NCBI GenBank assembly: GCA_964630015.1
Contig: CAZVTJ010000026.1
Location: 1-11,730 of the forward strand
Reading direction: 5' to 3'
Source of the DNA: CAZERT01 sp964630015
GTDB taxonomy: Bacteria > Patescibacteriota > Microgenomatia > UBA10105 > UBA927
Length of the DNA: 11,730 bases
Both the position numbers and the translations under genes were made by a program. Every line of letters starts with the position of its first letter. Positions within the stretch are counted from its first letter, which is position 1. Under the pieces are notes generated by a model that saw only the letters and a list, made by a program, of their open reading frames with translations, was not told where the DNA came from and did no database searches. Shown one piece after another: positions 5,636 to 11,730 of the stretch.

Positions 5636-6202
5636 TTAGGGAAGCGAAAGTTCTTCAAGCACTTCTTTATTTTCTTTGTCTTTTGCGATTTGATACAGTT
5701 TTCCCTGTTGTTCTAACACACGTCTGGTGAAAAGAATGCCGTTACAATGGTCTGTTTCATGCTGGATGATCGTTGCCAGAAAGCCGGAAAACGTTTCCGT
5801 ATGGCTCGCGCCCGTTTCATCCTGATATGACAGGGTAAGTTTGGGAGATCGCGCTACATGGCCCCAGACATTAGGAATAGAAAGACATCCTTCCAGCGTG
5901 TCGTTTTTTTCCGGTGATTTTTCCGGAATTGGATCGGAAGATTGAATTATTGGATTAATAAAAACCCGGATCTGGGACTTTGCATCGGGTTTTGTCAGAA
6001 AAATCTGAAGCGGTATTCCGACTTGGACTGCCGCAAGACCAACGCCTTTGGGGTTCTTTTTTGTTACCAGGGTTTTTTTCATCCCATCAATAAGCGTACG
6101 GAGTGAGTCGTCGAATTTCACGACGCGTTTCGCCGGCTCAAATAAAACGGTTTGCGGTACTTCAACAATCGGGGGAGCAGAAGTTTTTTTTGTGGGGATC
6201 AT
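5636..6202 (-). CDS. def: Peptide deformylase
   Basis: A cytosolic metalloenzyme of 188 aa that removes formyl from nascent protein N termini. All three motifs are intact: G53-V-G-LAAVQ60, E-G-C106-LSIP, and H148-E-T-D-H152. Cys106 and the two His bind the metal, and Glu149 is catalytic. An N-terminal extension of about 12 residues (MIPTKKTSAPP) precedes the usual start of the fold. Its ATG overlaps the TGA of the upstream ligase gene (ATGA), and AAGGA lies 5 nt before the ATG within the ligase coding end. Confidence 0.97.
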   Translation of the reverse strand: MIPTKKTSAPPIVEVPQTVLFEPAKRVVKFDDSLRTLIDGMKKTLVTKKNPKGVGLAAVQVGIPLQIFLTKPDAKSQIRVFINPIIQSSDPIPEKSPEKNDTLEGCLSIPNVWGHVARSPKLTLSYQDETGASHTETFSGFLATIIQHETDHCNGILFTRRVLEQQGKLYQIAKDKENKEVLEELSLP

Positions 6203-8349
6203 TGGGTTCCTTTCATAATCTGGGAAAATTCAACATCAGACGGATCTACGGTTGTCAGATATTTCATAAGGTATGATTTTGCTTTTTCGGGTTGCTTGGT
6301 TTCCGAAAAGAAGACATAAAGGCCTTTATAGGCATCGCGGTAATTTATTTTAAGGTTTATGGCCTTTTCCATATTTTCCACTGCCTTTTGTCCGTCACCG
6401 GACTGGGCAAACAGTACTCCCAGATTGTAGTAGATTTTCGGATCCTGCGGGGAAAGCATTGCGGCATGCTCCAATGCGCCGATTGCGCTTGAAAGATAGC
6501 CGGAATCGATGGACGCAAGGGCATAGAGGATTTTTGTTCTGGTTTTCCAGAAATTCACGTTATTTGGGGAAATAGCGATTGCCCGTTCGTTTTCGCCGAC
6601 TGCTTCCTGGGCAAGTTGGGCAGAAAGCGTGGTTTGTCCGTTATCCAGCGCCGTCATGGAAATGGATGTTAAGAGGTTTGCCCGTTCGTCACGATAGAGC
6701 GGTTCCCCGGGATTTTTTACGACTGCATCGCGCATCGGGGGGTATGCCTGGGCATACTGTCCGAGCTTTTCAAACCGATAGGCGACCGTAAATATCCGGT
6801 CCGCATCCCATGCATTCCAAAGAGCACCGCAATAGATGATGATCCCGATGCAGGATGAAAGAATGATTCCCTGTTGGGCGATTTTGGAAAGATGGAGCGG
6901 CGTATTCCGGAACACCTGCTGTTCATGCTGTTTTGCAAAAAGGACAAACGAGAGTAGTGGGAACAGGAACAGGGAAAGCTGGACCACCACAACGGAAAAT
7001 CCGAAAAAATTAGTGATCAGGATGGAAAGCCACCCTGTTGCAAGAGCCAGAAGAAGGGGGGTATGCGGATTTTTTTTGTCTTCCAAAATCGTTATAAGCA
7101 CCCAAAGGATATAGGCGCCAAGAAAAATAACATACGTTGCCAGTCCGAAAAGCCCGGTTGTTGCCAAAAAGTTCAAATACTCGTTGTGTGCTTTGTTGTA
7201 CAGGAAATCCCATTCGCTGGTAAGGTTGTGGGCAACGGGTTTGGTAAGGTAAAACGCAAACGCGAATGTTTCTACCCCGGTTCCGATCAGGAAATTTTTT
7301 GCCGTGAGCCGCCAGACGTCAAGCGCTGCCTGCCAGACGTATTTCCTAATGGTTCCGGATTCCGTTCCCCCGACTTCCAGGAGCGGTCCCTGGACTGTTT
7401 GCTGTTGGGTTGGTTGCGGTTGCGTGGCACTGTGTGGCGCAATCCTGTTCATCCATGACGACAGGGTGAAGTAGGAATCGATTTGGCTGATATGCGTACC
7501 GTTAATAAAGACAATAATGGCAAATACCCCGTGAAGCACGATGGGAAGCATTCGTGATGGTTTCTGGATGTGTCGGGTAAAAAACAGCCCTCCCCAAAAC
7601 AGGATATCGGAAACGGCAAATGCCAGAAACCCCGAACGGGAGCGCGTAAACAGAAGAACCAGGAAAAACAGTACGGAAACTATGCTCCAGAGTATGGTGA
7701 TAATCCTGGCGCGGAGCGATTTGTTCCACTTTTCCAGTGATGAATATGCTAAATACCAGGCAATGGGGGAAAGGGAAACCAGAAATGCGGCAAGCCAGTT
7801 TGGTTGCCCGAGCGTGGAAAATACGCGGTTTTGGACATCCTGAACCCAGATATGCTTATCTATCCCCAGACGCTGGGCAACACCGTAGAGCGAAACTAAC
7901 ACTGCCGAAATGAGTGAGGTAATCAGGATAGATCTGACTTTCTTTTCCTGTACCGGTTTTTCATTTCTGGGATCAAAAAATCCGGAACCCATAACAACAA
8001 AAAGGATCCCGTAGGAAAGAAGCGACATCATGCCCCCGTTGAACCTGCTGTAATAACCAAACCAGGAAACATGGGGATCCATGGAAAACAGTGCGCTGAT
8101 AAATTGTGACGCAAGAAAAAGGATAATCGGCAGGTCAAGCGGGGTTTTGCGTAGAACTAGTTCCCGGTTCCCAATGGAGCGCAGGATCCAGCCGAAAACA
8201 GCACTGCCGGTAAGCAGGTATACGGCCATCATTTTGTTGTATTCGAAGAGTTCGTAGTTGATGGGGGTAAGGATCAGCGGGATAAGGGCAAACAGCGTAT
8301 AGATGGTGCTTTGTACGATTGTATCGCCGATTTTTGCCAGCCGGTTCAT
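6199..8349 (-). CDS. O-antigen ligase family (Wzy_C) membrane protein with C-terminal TPR repeats
   Basis: A protein of 716 aa from the ATG at 8349. About 11-12 membrane helices span residues 10-510. RSRSGFLAF near 236-244 and AHNEYLNFLATTGLFGL near 387-403 are Wzy_C-type signatures; the large loop between them (about 285-385) would be extracytoplasmic. Residues 516-716 form several TPR-like repeats (for example IYYNLGVLFAQSGDGQKAVENMEKAI). Such enzymes join or polymerise lipid-linked glycans, or glycosylate surface proteins such as pilins; the acceptor here is unknown. The longer frame upstream to 8421 was rejected because it runs into the divergent promoter and gene. An extended -10 (TGTTATACT) ends 7 nt before the ATG, suggesting a leaderless operon mRNA that continues into def and fmt. 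Confidence 0.9.
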   Translation of the reverse strand: MNRLAKIGDTIVQSTIYTLFALIPLILTPINYELFEYNKMMAVYLLTGSAVFGWILRSIGNRELVLRKTPLDLPIILFLASQFISALFSMDPHVSWFGYYSRFNGGMMSLLSYGILFVVMGSGFFDPRNEKPVQEKKVRSILITSLISAVLVSLYGVAQRLGIDKHIWVQDVQNRVFSTLGQPNWLAAFLVSLSPIAWYLAYSSLEKWNKSLRARIITILWSIVSVLFFLVLLFTRSRSGFLAFAVSDILFWGGLFFTRHIQKPSRMLPIVLHGVFAIIVFINGTHISQIDSYFTLSSWMNRIAPHSATQPQPTQQQTVQGPLLEVGGTESGTIRKYVWQAALDVWRLTAKNFLIGTGVETFAFAFYLTKPVAHNLTSEWDFLYNKAHNEYLNFLATTGLFGLATYVIFLGAYILWVLITILEDKKNPHTPLLLALATGWLSILITNFFGFSVVVVQLSLFLFPLLSFVLFAKQHEQQVFRNTPLHLSKIAQQGIILSSCIGIIIYCGALWNAWDADRIFTVAYRFEKLGQYAQAYPPMRDAVVKNPGEPLYRDERANLLTSISMTALDNGQTTLSAQLAQEAVGENERAIAISPNNVNFWKTRTKILYALASIDSGYLSSAIGALEHAAMLSPQDPKIYYNLGVLFAQSGDGQKAVENMEKAINLKINYRDAYKGLYVFFSETKQPEKAKSYLMKYLTTVDPSDVEFSQIMKGTQ

Positions 8350-8356
8350 GGATCGT

Positions 8357-8365
8357 AGTATAACA
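8357..8365 (-). promoter_or_regulatory. Extended -10 for the ligase-def-fmt operon
   Basis: TGTTATACT on the minus strand has the TGn extension plus TATACT. It is followed by exactly 7 nt and then the ATG at 8349. This is the same box and spacing as at the M50 gene. Confidence 0.65.
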
Positions 8366-8378
8366 TGAAAACAGGCTG

Positions 8379-8387
8379 TGATACGAT
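8379..8387 (+). promoter_or_regulatory. Extended -10 for the 76-aa protein gene
   Basis: TGATACGAT on the plus strand (TGn plus TACGAT) ends 6 nt before the ATG at 8394. Again there is no SD, and the expected start site falls at the start codon. Confidence 0.45.
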
Positions 8388-8393
8388 GATAGT

Positions 8394-8624
8394 ATGGAAG
8401 GCGAACTGCCAAAACCACCACCAGAAGGAACAGATCCGAATTCCCATTTGGAAATCAACAAAGCAAAGGGAACGATACGTCAGATTCCGGAATCGGATGA
8501 TGACGGGTATACAGCATTGCTGCATAGAGTAAAAAAGAATAGGAGACTCATCGGGACAAGTACCGACCTTGTGGATGATAGTCAAATGATGCCAAAACCG
8601 GATAATCTGCCATCGGCAGAATAA
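8394..8624 (+). CDS. Small hydrophilic protein of unknown function
   Basis: A protein of 76 aa rich in charged residues and proline (MEGELPKPPPEGTDP at the start, KPDNLPSAE at the end). It has no membrane segment, cysteine or recognised domain and looks largely disordered. Its divergent position to the ligase gene and an extended -10 ending 6 nt before its ATG support expression as a leaderless mRNA. The name of a family cannot be given. Confidence 0.5.
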   Translation: MEGELPKPPPEGTDPNSHLEINKAKGTIRQIPESDDDGYTALLHRVKKNRRLIGTSTDLVDDSQMMPKPDNLPSAE

Positions 8625-9169
8625 TATTCTTCTTGATTTTTTTCCATTTCTATTATAGGATTAAATCCTTCTTGCCTTCTGCCTACTTGCCTTCCGCTTG
8701 CCCGTGTCCTGTTTATCTTGCCCGAAATGTTATTTAGAGAGAAGTTTTTGTTCTGTTTTGACTGTCTGTCCTATGAAAAAGTACCAACAATATAATGCGG
8801 TACATTCCAAGGTGAAAACAAATTCACTGGAGTGGCTGCTTTGTTTGTATTAGGGGATAGTGGATATGGAATAAAGCCGGTATTTTGTATCGGTTTTATT
8901 CTGTAGCCAACGATTGTTGGATACGGAAAGTATTGCAGTTTTGTATTTGCCGAAAGCGGATTATCCGTTTTTTGTGCGGATCAGAACTGGTTTTTGCCGG
9001 TTTGGCATGAATGTTAGAAGCTTCATTTGCTTTTACAACGTTTCTGCCAAGCGGCAGCACGTTAACAAGTGAATGAAGGGAAAAAAATTTATGGGAACTG
9101 GTGGTCCAATTAATTCGCCAGCGGTCTGAACGACAGATCGTAACTCCTAATTTTCCAAGGAGGTACCTC
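8625..9169. other. 545-nt region without a recognised gene
   Basis: Contents seen: an AT-rich stretch with a 13-nt palindrome (AGGATT A AATCCT, 8657-8669) and a pyrimidine-rich run with CTTGCCTTC twice (8671-8679, 8686-8694). An imperfect hairpin of AATAAAGCCG and CGGTTTTATT (about 8870-8900) and a 58-nt hairpin at 9021-9078 follow. Frames on both strands lack family resemblance. Signatures of RNase P RNA, tmRNA or SRP RNA were looked for by eye and not found. Confidence 0.5.
9021..9078 (+). repeat. 58-nt imperfect hairpin upstream of the M23 gene
   Basis: Arms 9021-9032 and 9067-9078 pair over 12 bp with two G-U. Arms 9037-9041 and 9059-9063 pair over 5 bp. CTGCC/GGCAG (9044-9048, 9053-9057) closes on an AAGC tetraloop. 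Small internal loops separate the three helices. No T run follows on either strand, so it is not an ordinary terminator. It may be a leader RNA element or a mobile-repeat footprint. Confidence 0.55.
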
Positions 9170-11047
9170 GTGCGCAAGTTTTTTGTATTTGGCGCATCGG
9201 GGATATTCCTCCTCTTTGCGCTGTTATGGGGATGCACCCCGACCGTCTCTGCGGACGGTGGATGCACCCCTAATTTAACAAATCCGGGTGGGATTCCAGA
9301 TAGCTATTGGAACTATACCGCCCAGTATAGCGGGCTATTTGGATTATCTGGCCAGCACCTTGGTCAAGACTTCAAAAATCCAGACGGCTCATATACACCG
9401 TTTCCGGTTGTTGCGGTCCTTTCGGGTACAATTACCCGCTTGGAGTCCAATAATTACGGATCGGGTGGAGTGGTCGATATCACGATGGATGGATGTCCGG
9501 GAGTGGTTGTGGAATATGTCCATCTCCAAGGAACCTCCATTGCGGTGTCGGATAACCAGCATATTGACCAAGGAACATTCTTGGCAATCGCTGATGGATC
9601 AGGAGCATATTCCGGAGGTCCGCACCTCCATATGTTTTTGATCATTGATGGGGTGAAGGTTGACCCTATGGAGTATATGACAGACGGACAATCTGTCACA
9701 CCGAGGGTTGAAGAAATAAAACCTTCCTCGAAGTCAACTGAAGAAACCGCTCCTCGCGGAAATTCCCAGCCAGTCGAGTCCCAGGATACGGTATCCTGGT
9801 GGCCGGCTGTGTTGTTGGCAGCTACAACGATTGCGGGGATAGTGCTATCGCCCGTAATCGTCATTTTACTGGTTGTAATTGTTTTTACTGTTTTAAAAAT
9901 CATCGGTTGGCTATTTCCCAAAATCGGTTTGCGATTGGTCTATGTTTTGGGTATGAACCAAGCGCAAATCGTAAACGGAATCCGTTGGGCGATGAAAGAG
10001 ATGATGATTATGTCCGTCTTTTGGGCAGTCGTCATTGTCAGTGTCGTCCCGACGATCAGGGATTCGGTCCACTCGGGATTTACCTCCTGGTGGGAAACCG
10101 GATCAACCCTGATTCCGAATTGGGGAATAGTGGCTTTGTTCGGTGGGACTATTGTATCCTTCTGGGCACGAATGTACGTGAATTCGCGCGAGAAGGCCCT
10201 ATCATCCGTTCACCCGAATAAGCGTTGGTCGCGGACTCGATGGATTGCTGTGATTGGTATTGTAGGAGGAGTCACGCTTCTTGGCTTCTTCTCTTTGCCA
10301 CGCGACTATAAAGTCGAAGCCGCAAAACCAACAGCAATTTCAAAAGATCTCAGTCCAGAAATTTATTCGGGAGTCTACGGACACCCGAATAATGGATGGG
10401 GATCCCTTGGGCAGGCAAAAACTGCGGAGGAGATAGTGAATCTCGTAGTAAATAATGCTCAAGGCGCCACACCGGTAATCTTCCTGAATATTCTCGGAGC
10501 ATCAAAATCTGGGGAAACCCGATTAAGCGATGAGTTTATTCGGGAAACTATCAGGTTGGCGGAAAAACGGGGAGTAATCGTTTCACTGGACATCCAGCCA
10601 AACGGGACTTCATTATCGGATGCCTGTTTCTGGGCAGCCGGTTTTATTGAAGGAAATTCCAATGTTTGGGTGTCCGTTGATACCGAGCGGATATCCCCCG
10701 TATCCGCAGCGGAAATTAATCAGTGCGCCCATCTAATAAATTTTGCTTCTGAGAAATCAGGAGTGAATTCAAAGCTGGGCGTCTGGGAGTTTGGTGGTGG
10801 CCTTGTTGCAGATCCGCAGAATATCAAACAGCAGTGGTCACACCTGGTTGTCTACCCCCTGAATGACTCAATCGGCACCTTGGGAAGTAAGGTTGCCAAT
10901 GTTGAGTCTCAAAGGGGACGTTGGGGAAATCCGGATTTTTTTGGTGCCATGGAGTGGATAACGCTCTTTGGAAGCCAATATGATTCAGGGTTTACCCCAA
11001 GCCAATTGTTTAATCAAACTGATGCGACGATCCGCATTCGGTACTAA
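9170..11047 (+). CDS. Secreted/membrane M23 peptidase fused to a polytopic segment and a C-terminal barrel-like domain
   Basis: A protein of 625 aa from the GTG at 9170. This start was chosen because a strong AAGGAGGT lies 5 nt upstream and a signal peptide follows (basic MRKFF, hydrophobic to about 20). Cleavage may be at VSA-DG; the WGC at 20-22 is a poor lipobox. The LytM/M23 zinc site is complete: H63-x3-D67, H118 (YVHL) and H152-L-H154, so peptidoglycan endopeptidase activity is expected. A Ser/Glu-rich linker leads to hydrophobic segments at about 213-249, 275-296, 317-337 and 358-376. Residues 377-625 show alternating strands and helices (IVSLDIQ, VWVSVDTERIS, LGVWEFGG), like a TIM-barrel hydrolase; this is inferred, with no family named. 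It is followed 16 nt later by a two-TM protein. It may be an envelope-remodelling factor, perhaps tied to secretion or conjugation machinery. Confidence 0.9.
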   Translation: MRKFFVFGASGIFLLFALLWGCTPTVSADGGCTPNLTNPGGIPDSYWNYTAQYSGLFGLSGQHLGQDFKNPDGSYTPFPVVAVLSGTITRLESNNYGSGGVVDITMDGCPGVVVEYVHLQGTSIAVSDNQHIDQGTFLAIADGSGAYSGGPHLHMFLIIDGVKVDPMEYMTDGQSVTPRVEEIKPSSKSTEETAPRGNSQPVESQDTVSWWPAVLLAATTIAGIVLSPVIVILLVVIVFTVLKIIGWLFPKIGLRLVYVLGMNQAQIVNGIRWAMKEMMIMSVFWAVVIVSVVPTIRDSVHSGFTSWWETGSTLIPNWGIVALFGGTIVSFWARMYVNSREKALSSVHPNKRWSRTRWIAVIGIVGGVTLLGFFSLPRDYKVEAAKPTAISKDLSPEIYSGVYGHPNNGWGSLGQAKTAEEIVNLVVNNAQGATPVIFLNILGASKSGETRLSDEFIRETIRLAEKRGVIVSLDIQPNGTSLSDACFWAAGFIEGNSNVWVSVDTERISPVSAAEINQCAHLINFASEKSGVNSKLGVWEFGGGLVADPQNIKQQWSHLVVYPLNDSIGTLGSKVANVESQRGRWGNPDFFGAMEWITLFGSQYDSGFTPSQLFNQTDATIRIRY

Positions 11048-11063
11048 GTTTTTGGAGGGTATA

Positions 11064-11564
11064 ATGGACATAGAAAAATTTATTCCATATCTAGCTGTAA
11101 TCGCCACGATTATGGTTTTCGCCGGCCTGGTTTTGTTGGTTGTAATGGCATGGCGAAGACCAATTGAAACACTAATCAAGGGTATAGTAGTTCCCTTGAT
11201 TTTTATTATTAGTGGGTTCATGTTTTGGGTTATAATTTGGGCTTTTGGCTGGATGACCCCGTGGCTCTCGAATACTGGGGTATCATCCCTTGAAAAGATT
11301 GTGTCCAGTATGGACTCGCGCACTTTCAAGTGCGAGTACCATGGAACAACAATAGAAGGACCTCTGGAGGACTGGTATACCAATTTCGATCCGGATCAGA
11401 ACTTCTGGAAGAAATTCCTCCGGCTGAACCCCGGCATCGAGGAGGAGGTACAAAAAAATCCGGATACAATCAAAACCGTTGTGCTTCCTATGTCTGTGAA
11501 ACCGGATGACCCCCAGGTTGAAACTCTTTGGTGCCACGAGGATTGGTATCTGATTTCTCCATGA
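11064..11564 (+). CDS. Two-TM protein with an outer C-terminal domain, unknown
   Basis: A protein of 166 aa. The start at 11064 follows TGGAGGG (11053-11059); an in-frame extension upstream to 10968 lies inside the M23 gene and was rejected. Membrane helices lie at about 7-29 and 39-62. The loop between them carries RRP and K, so by the positive-inside rule both ends face outward. The outer domain (63-166) is acidic, has aromatic residues, and contains only C90 and C157, which could form a disulfide. It probably works with the M23 protein just upstream in the same operon. No family is recognised. Confidence 0.75.
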   Translation: MDIEKFIPYLAVIATIMVFAGLVLLVVMAWRRPIETLIKGIVVPLIFIISGFMFWVIIWAFGWMTPWLSNTGVSSLEKIVSSMDSRTFKCEYHGTTIEGPLEDWYTNFDPDQNFWKKFLRLNPGIEEEVQKNPDTIKTVVLPMSVKPDDPQVETLWCHEDWYLISP

Positions 11565-11581
11565 CCCCCTTCATTCACTTT

Positions 11582-11644
11582 CCTGCCTGCATATAAAGAG
11601 TTTTTGGTTGTGTTTTAACCGAGAATTTGATGTATGCAGGCAGG
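11582..11644. repeat. 63-nt inverted-repeat hairpin with 12-bp perfect ends
   Basis: CCTGCCTGCATA (11582-11593) and its exact complement TATGCAGGCAGG (11633-11644) flank an inner stem TTTTTGGTT / AACCGAGAA with two G-U pairs. It shares GCAGGCAGG-type ends with the repeat block next to the tRNA fragment near 938-946. It lies between two genes and may also terminate transcription from the M23 operon. Confidence 0.7.
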
Positions 11645-11669
11645 TAGTGAGTATTTGCAGTATTTCGTG

Positions 11670-11675
11670 TATAAT
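11670..11675 (+). promoter_or_regulatory. -10 box for the gene starting at 11702
   Basis: A perfect TATAAT directly preceded by TG lies 26 nt before the ATG, leaving room for a short leader with AAAGGA. No convincing -35 hexamer is visible at the usual distance. Confidence 0.55.
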
Positions 11676-11701
11676 TATAGGATATTTTTGAAAGGAAAAG
11701 T

Positions 11702-11730
11702 ATGGCAGAACGATTAGTATTTCATGACAG
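11702..11730 (+). CDS. Start of a gene cut by the window end
   Basis: Only nine codons are visible (MAERLVFHD). An AAAGGA lies about 6 nt before the ATG, and a TATAAT box lies further upstream. Too little is present to say what it encodes. Confidence 0.6.

Noticed and set aside
8350..8421. Upstream extension of the ligase protein
   Set aside because: It overlaps the divergent promoter and the 76-aa gene; the ATG at 8349 sits at the right distance from an extended -10.
8920..8934. 15-nt word ggatacggaaagtat also present near 1470-1484
   Set aside because: A single 15-nt match between two AT-rich intergenic regions, with no extended similarity, is close to chance.
9021..9078. Integron attC site
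   Set aside because: The hairpin lacks proper RYYYAAC and GTTRRRY core sites, and there is no cassette array or integrase in view.
9101..9169. Upstream ATG for the M23 gene
   Set aside because: It would bury the signal peptide behind 23 polar residues and ignore the strong AAGGAGGT before the GTG at 9170.

Overview
The window most likely comes from a Candidatus Patescibacteria (CPR) genome, probably Microgenomates-like. This is judged from the short zinc-ribbon bL28, the compact gene layout, the GC-rich hairpin repeats of a type common in CPR bins, and very short or absent 5' leaders. TGA is used as a stop codon, so the UGA-glycine code of Gracilibacteria and Absconditabacteria is not in play. 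The lineage call is inference from style and was not tested by phylogeny.

Layout. 1-730 (minus): tRNA-Thr(UGU) followed 24 nt later by a 2H-phosphoesterase-like protein. 840-1523: a gene-poor stretch with a broken 5' tRNA half abutting GC-rich repeats, a possible 49-aa ORF and several hairpins. 1524-2733 (minus): a two-gene operon of a zeta-class (cadmium-type) carbonic-anhydrase-like protein and a nucleoside 2-deoxyribosyltransferase-like protein with a C-terminal ribbon-helix-helix-like domain. 2812-3758: a site-2 protease and ribosomal protein bL28, divergent from one nearly symmetric promoter. 3840-4310: a small GIY-YIG nuclease gene bracketed by REP-like palindromes in inverted orientation. 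4318-8349 (minus): an O-antigen-ligase/TPR membrane protein, peptide deformylase, Met-tRNA formyltransferase and a small membrane-anchored cysteine protein. 8394-8624 (plus): a small hydrophilic protein divergent from the ligase. 8625-9169: about 545 nt without a convincing gene, holding a 58-nt hairpin. 9170-11564 (plus): a large secreted or membrane M23 peptidase with a second extracytoplasmic domain, then a two-TM protein. A new gene begins at 11702.

How genes fit together. def and fmt form the N-formylmethionine cycle and are coupled (ATGA overlap) to the membrane ligase. The M23 protein and its downstream partner look like a cell-envelope remodelling pair. The most interesting signals are the REP-bracketed GIY-YIG gene, -10 boxes placed 6-8 nt upstream of start codons (leaderless mRNAs) at four genes, the CA-like/NDT-RHH operon, and the unusual M23 fusion.
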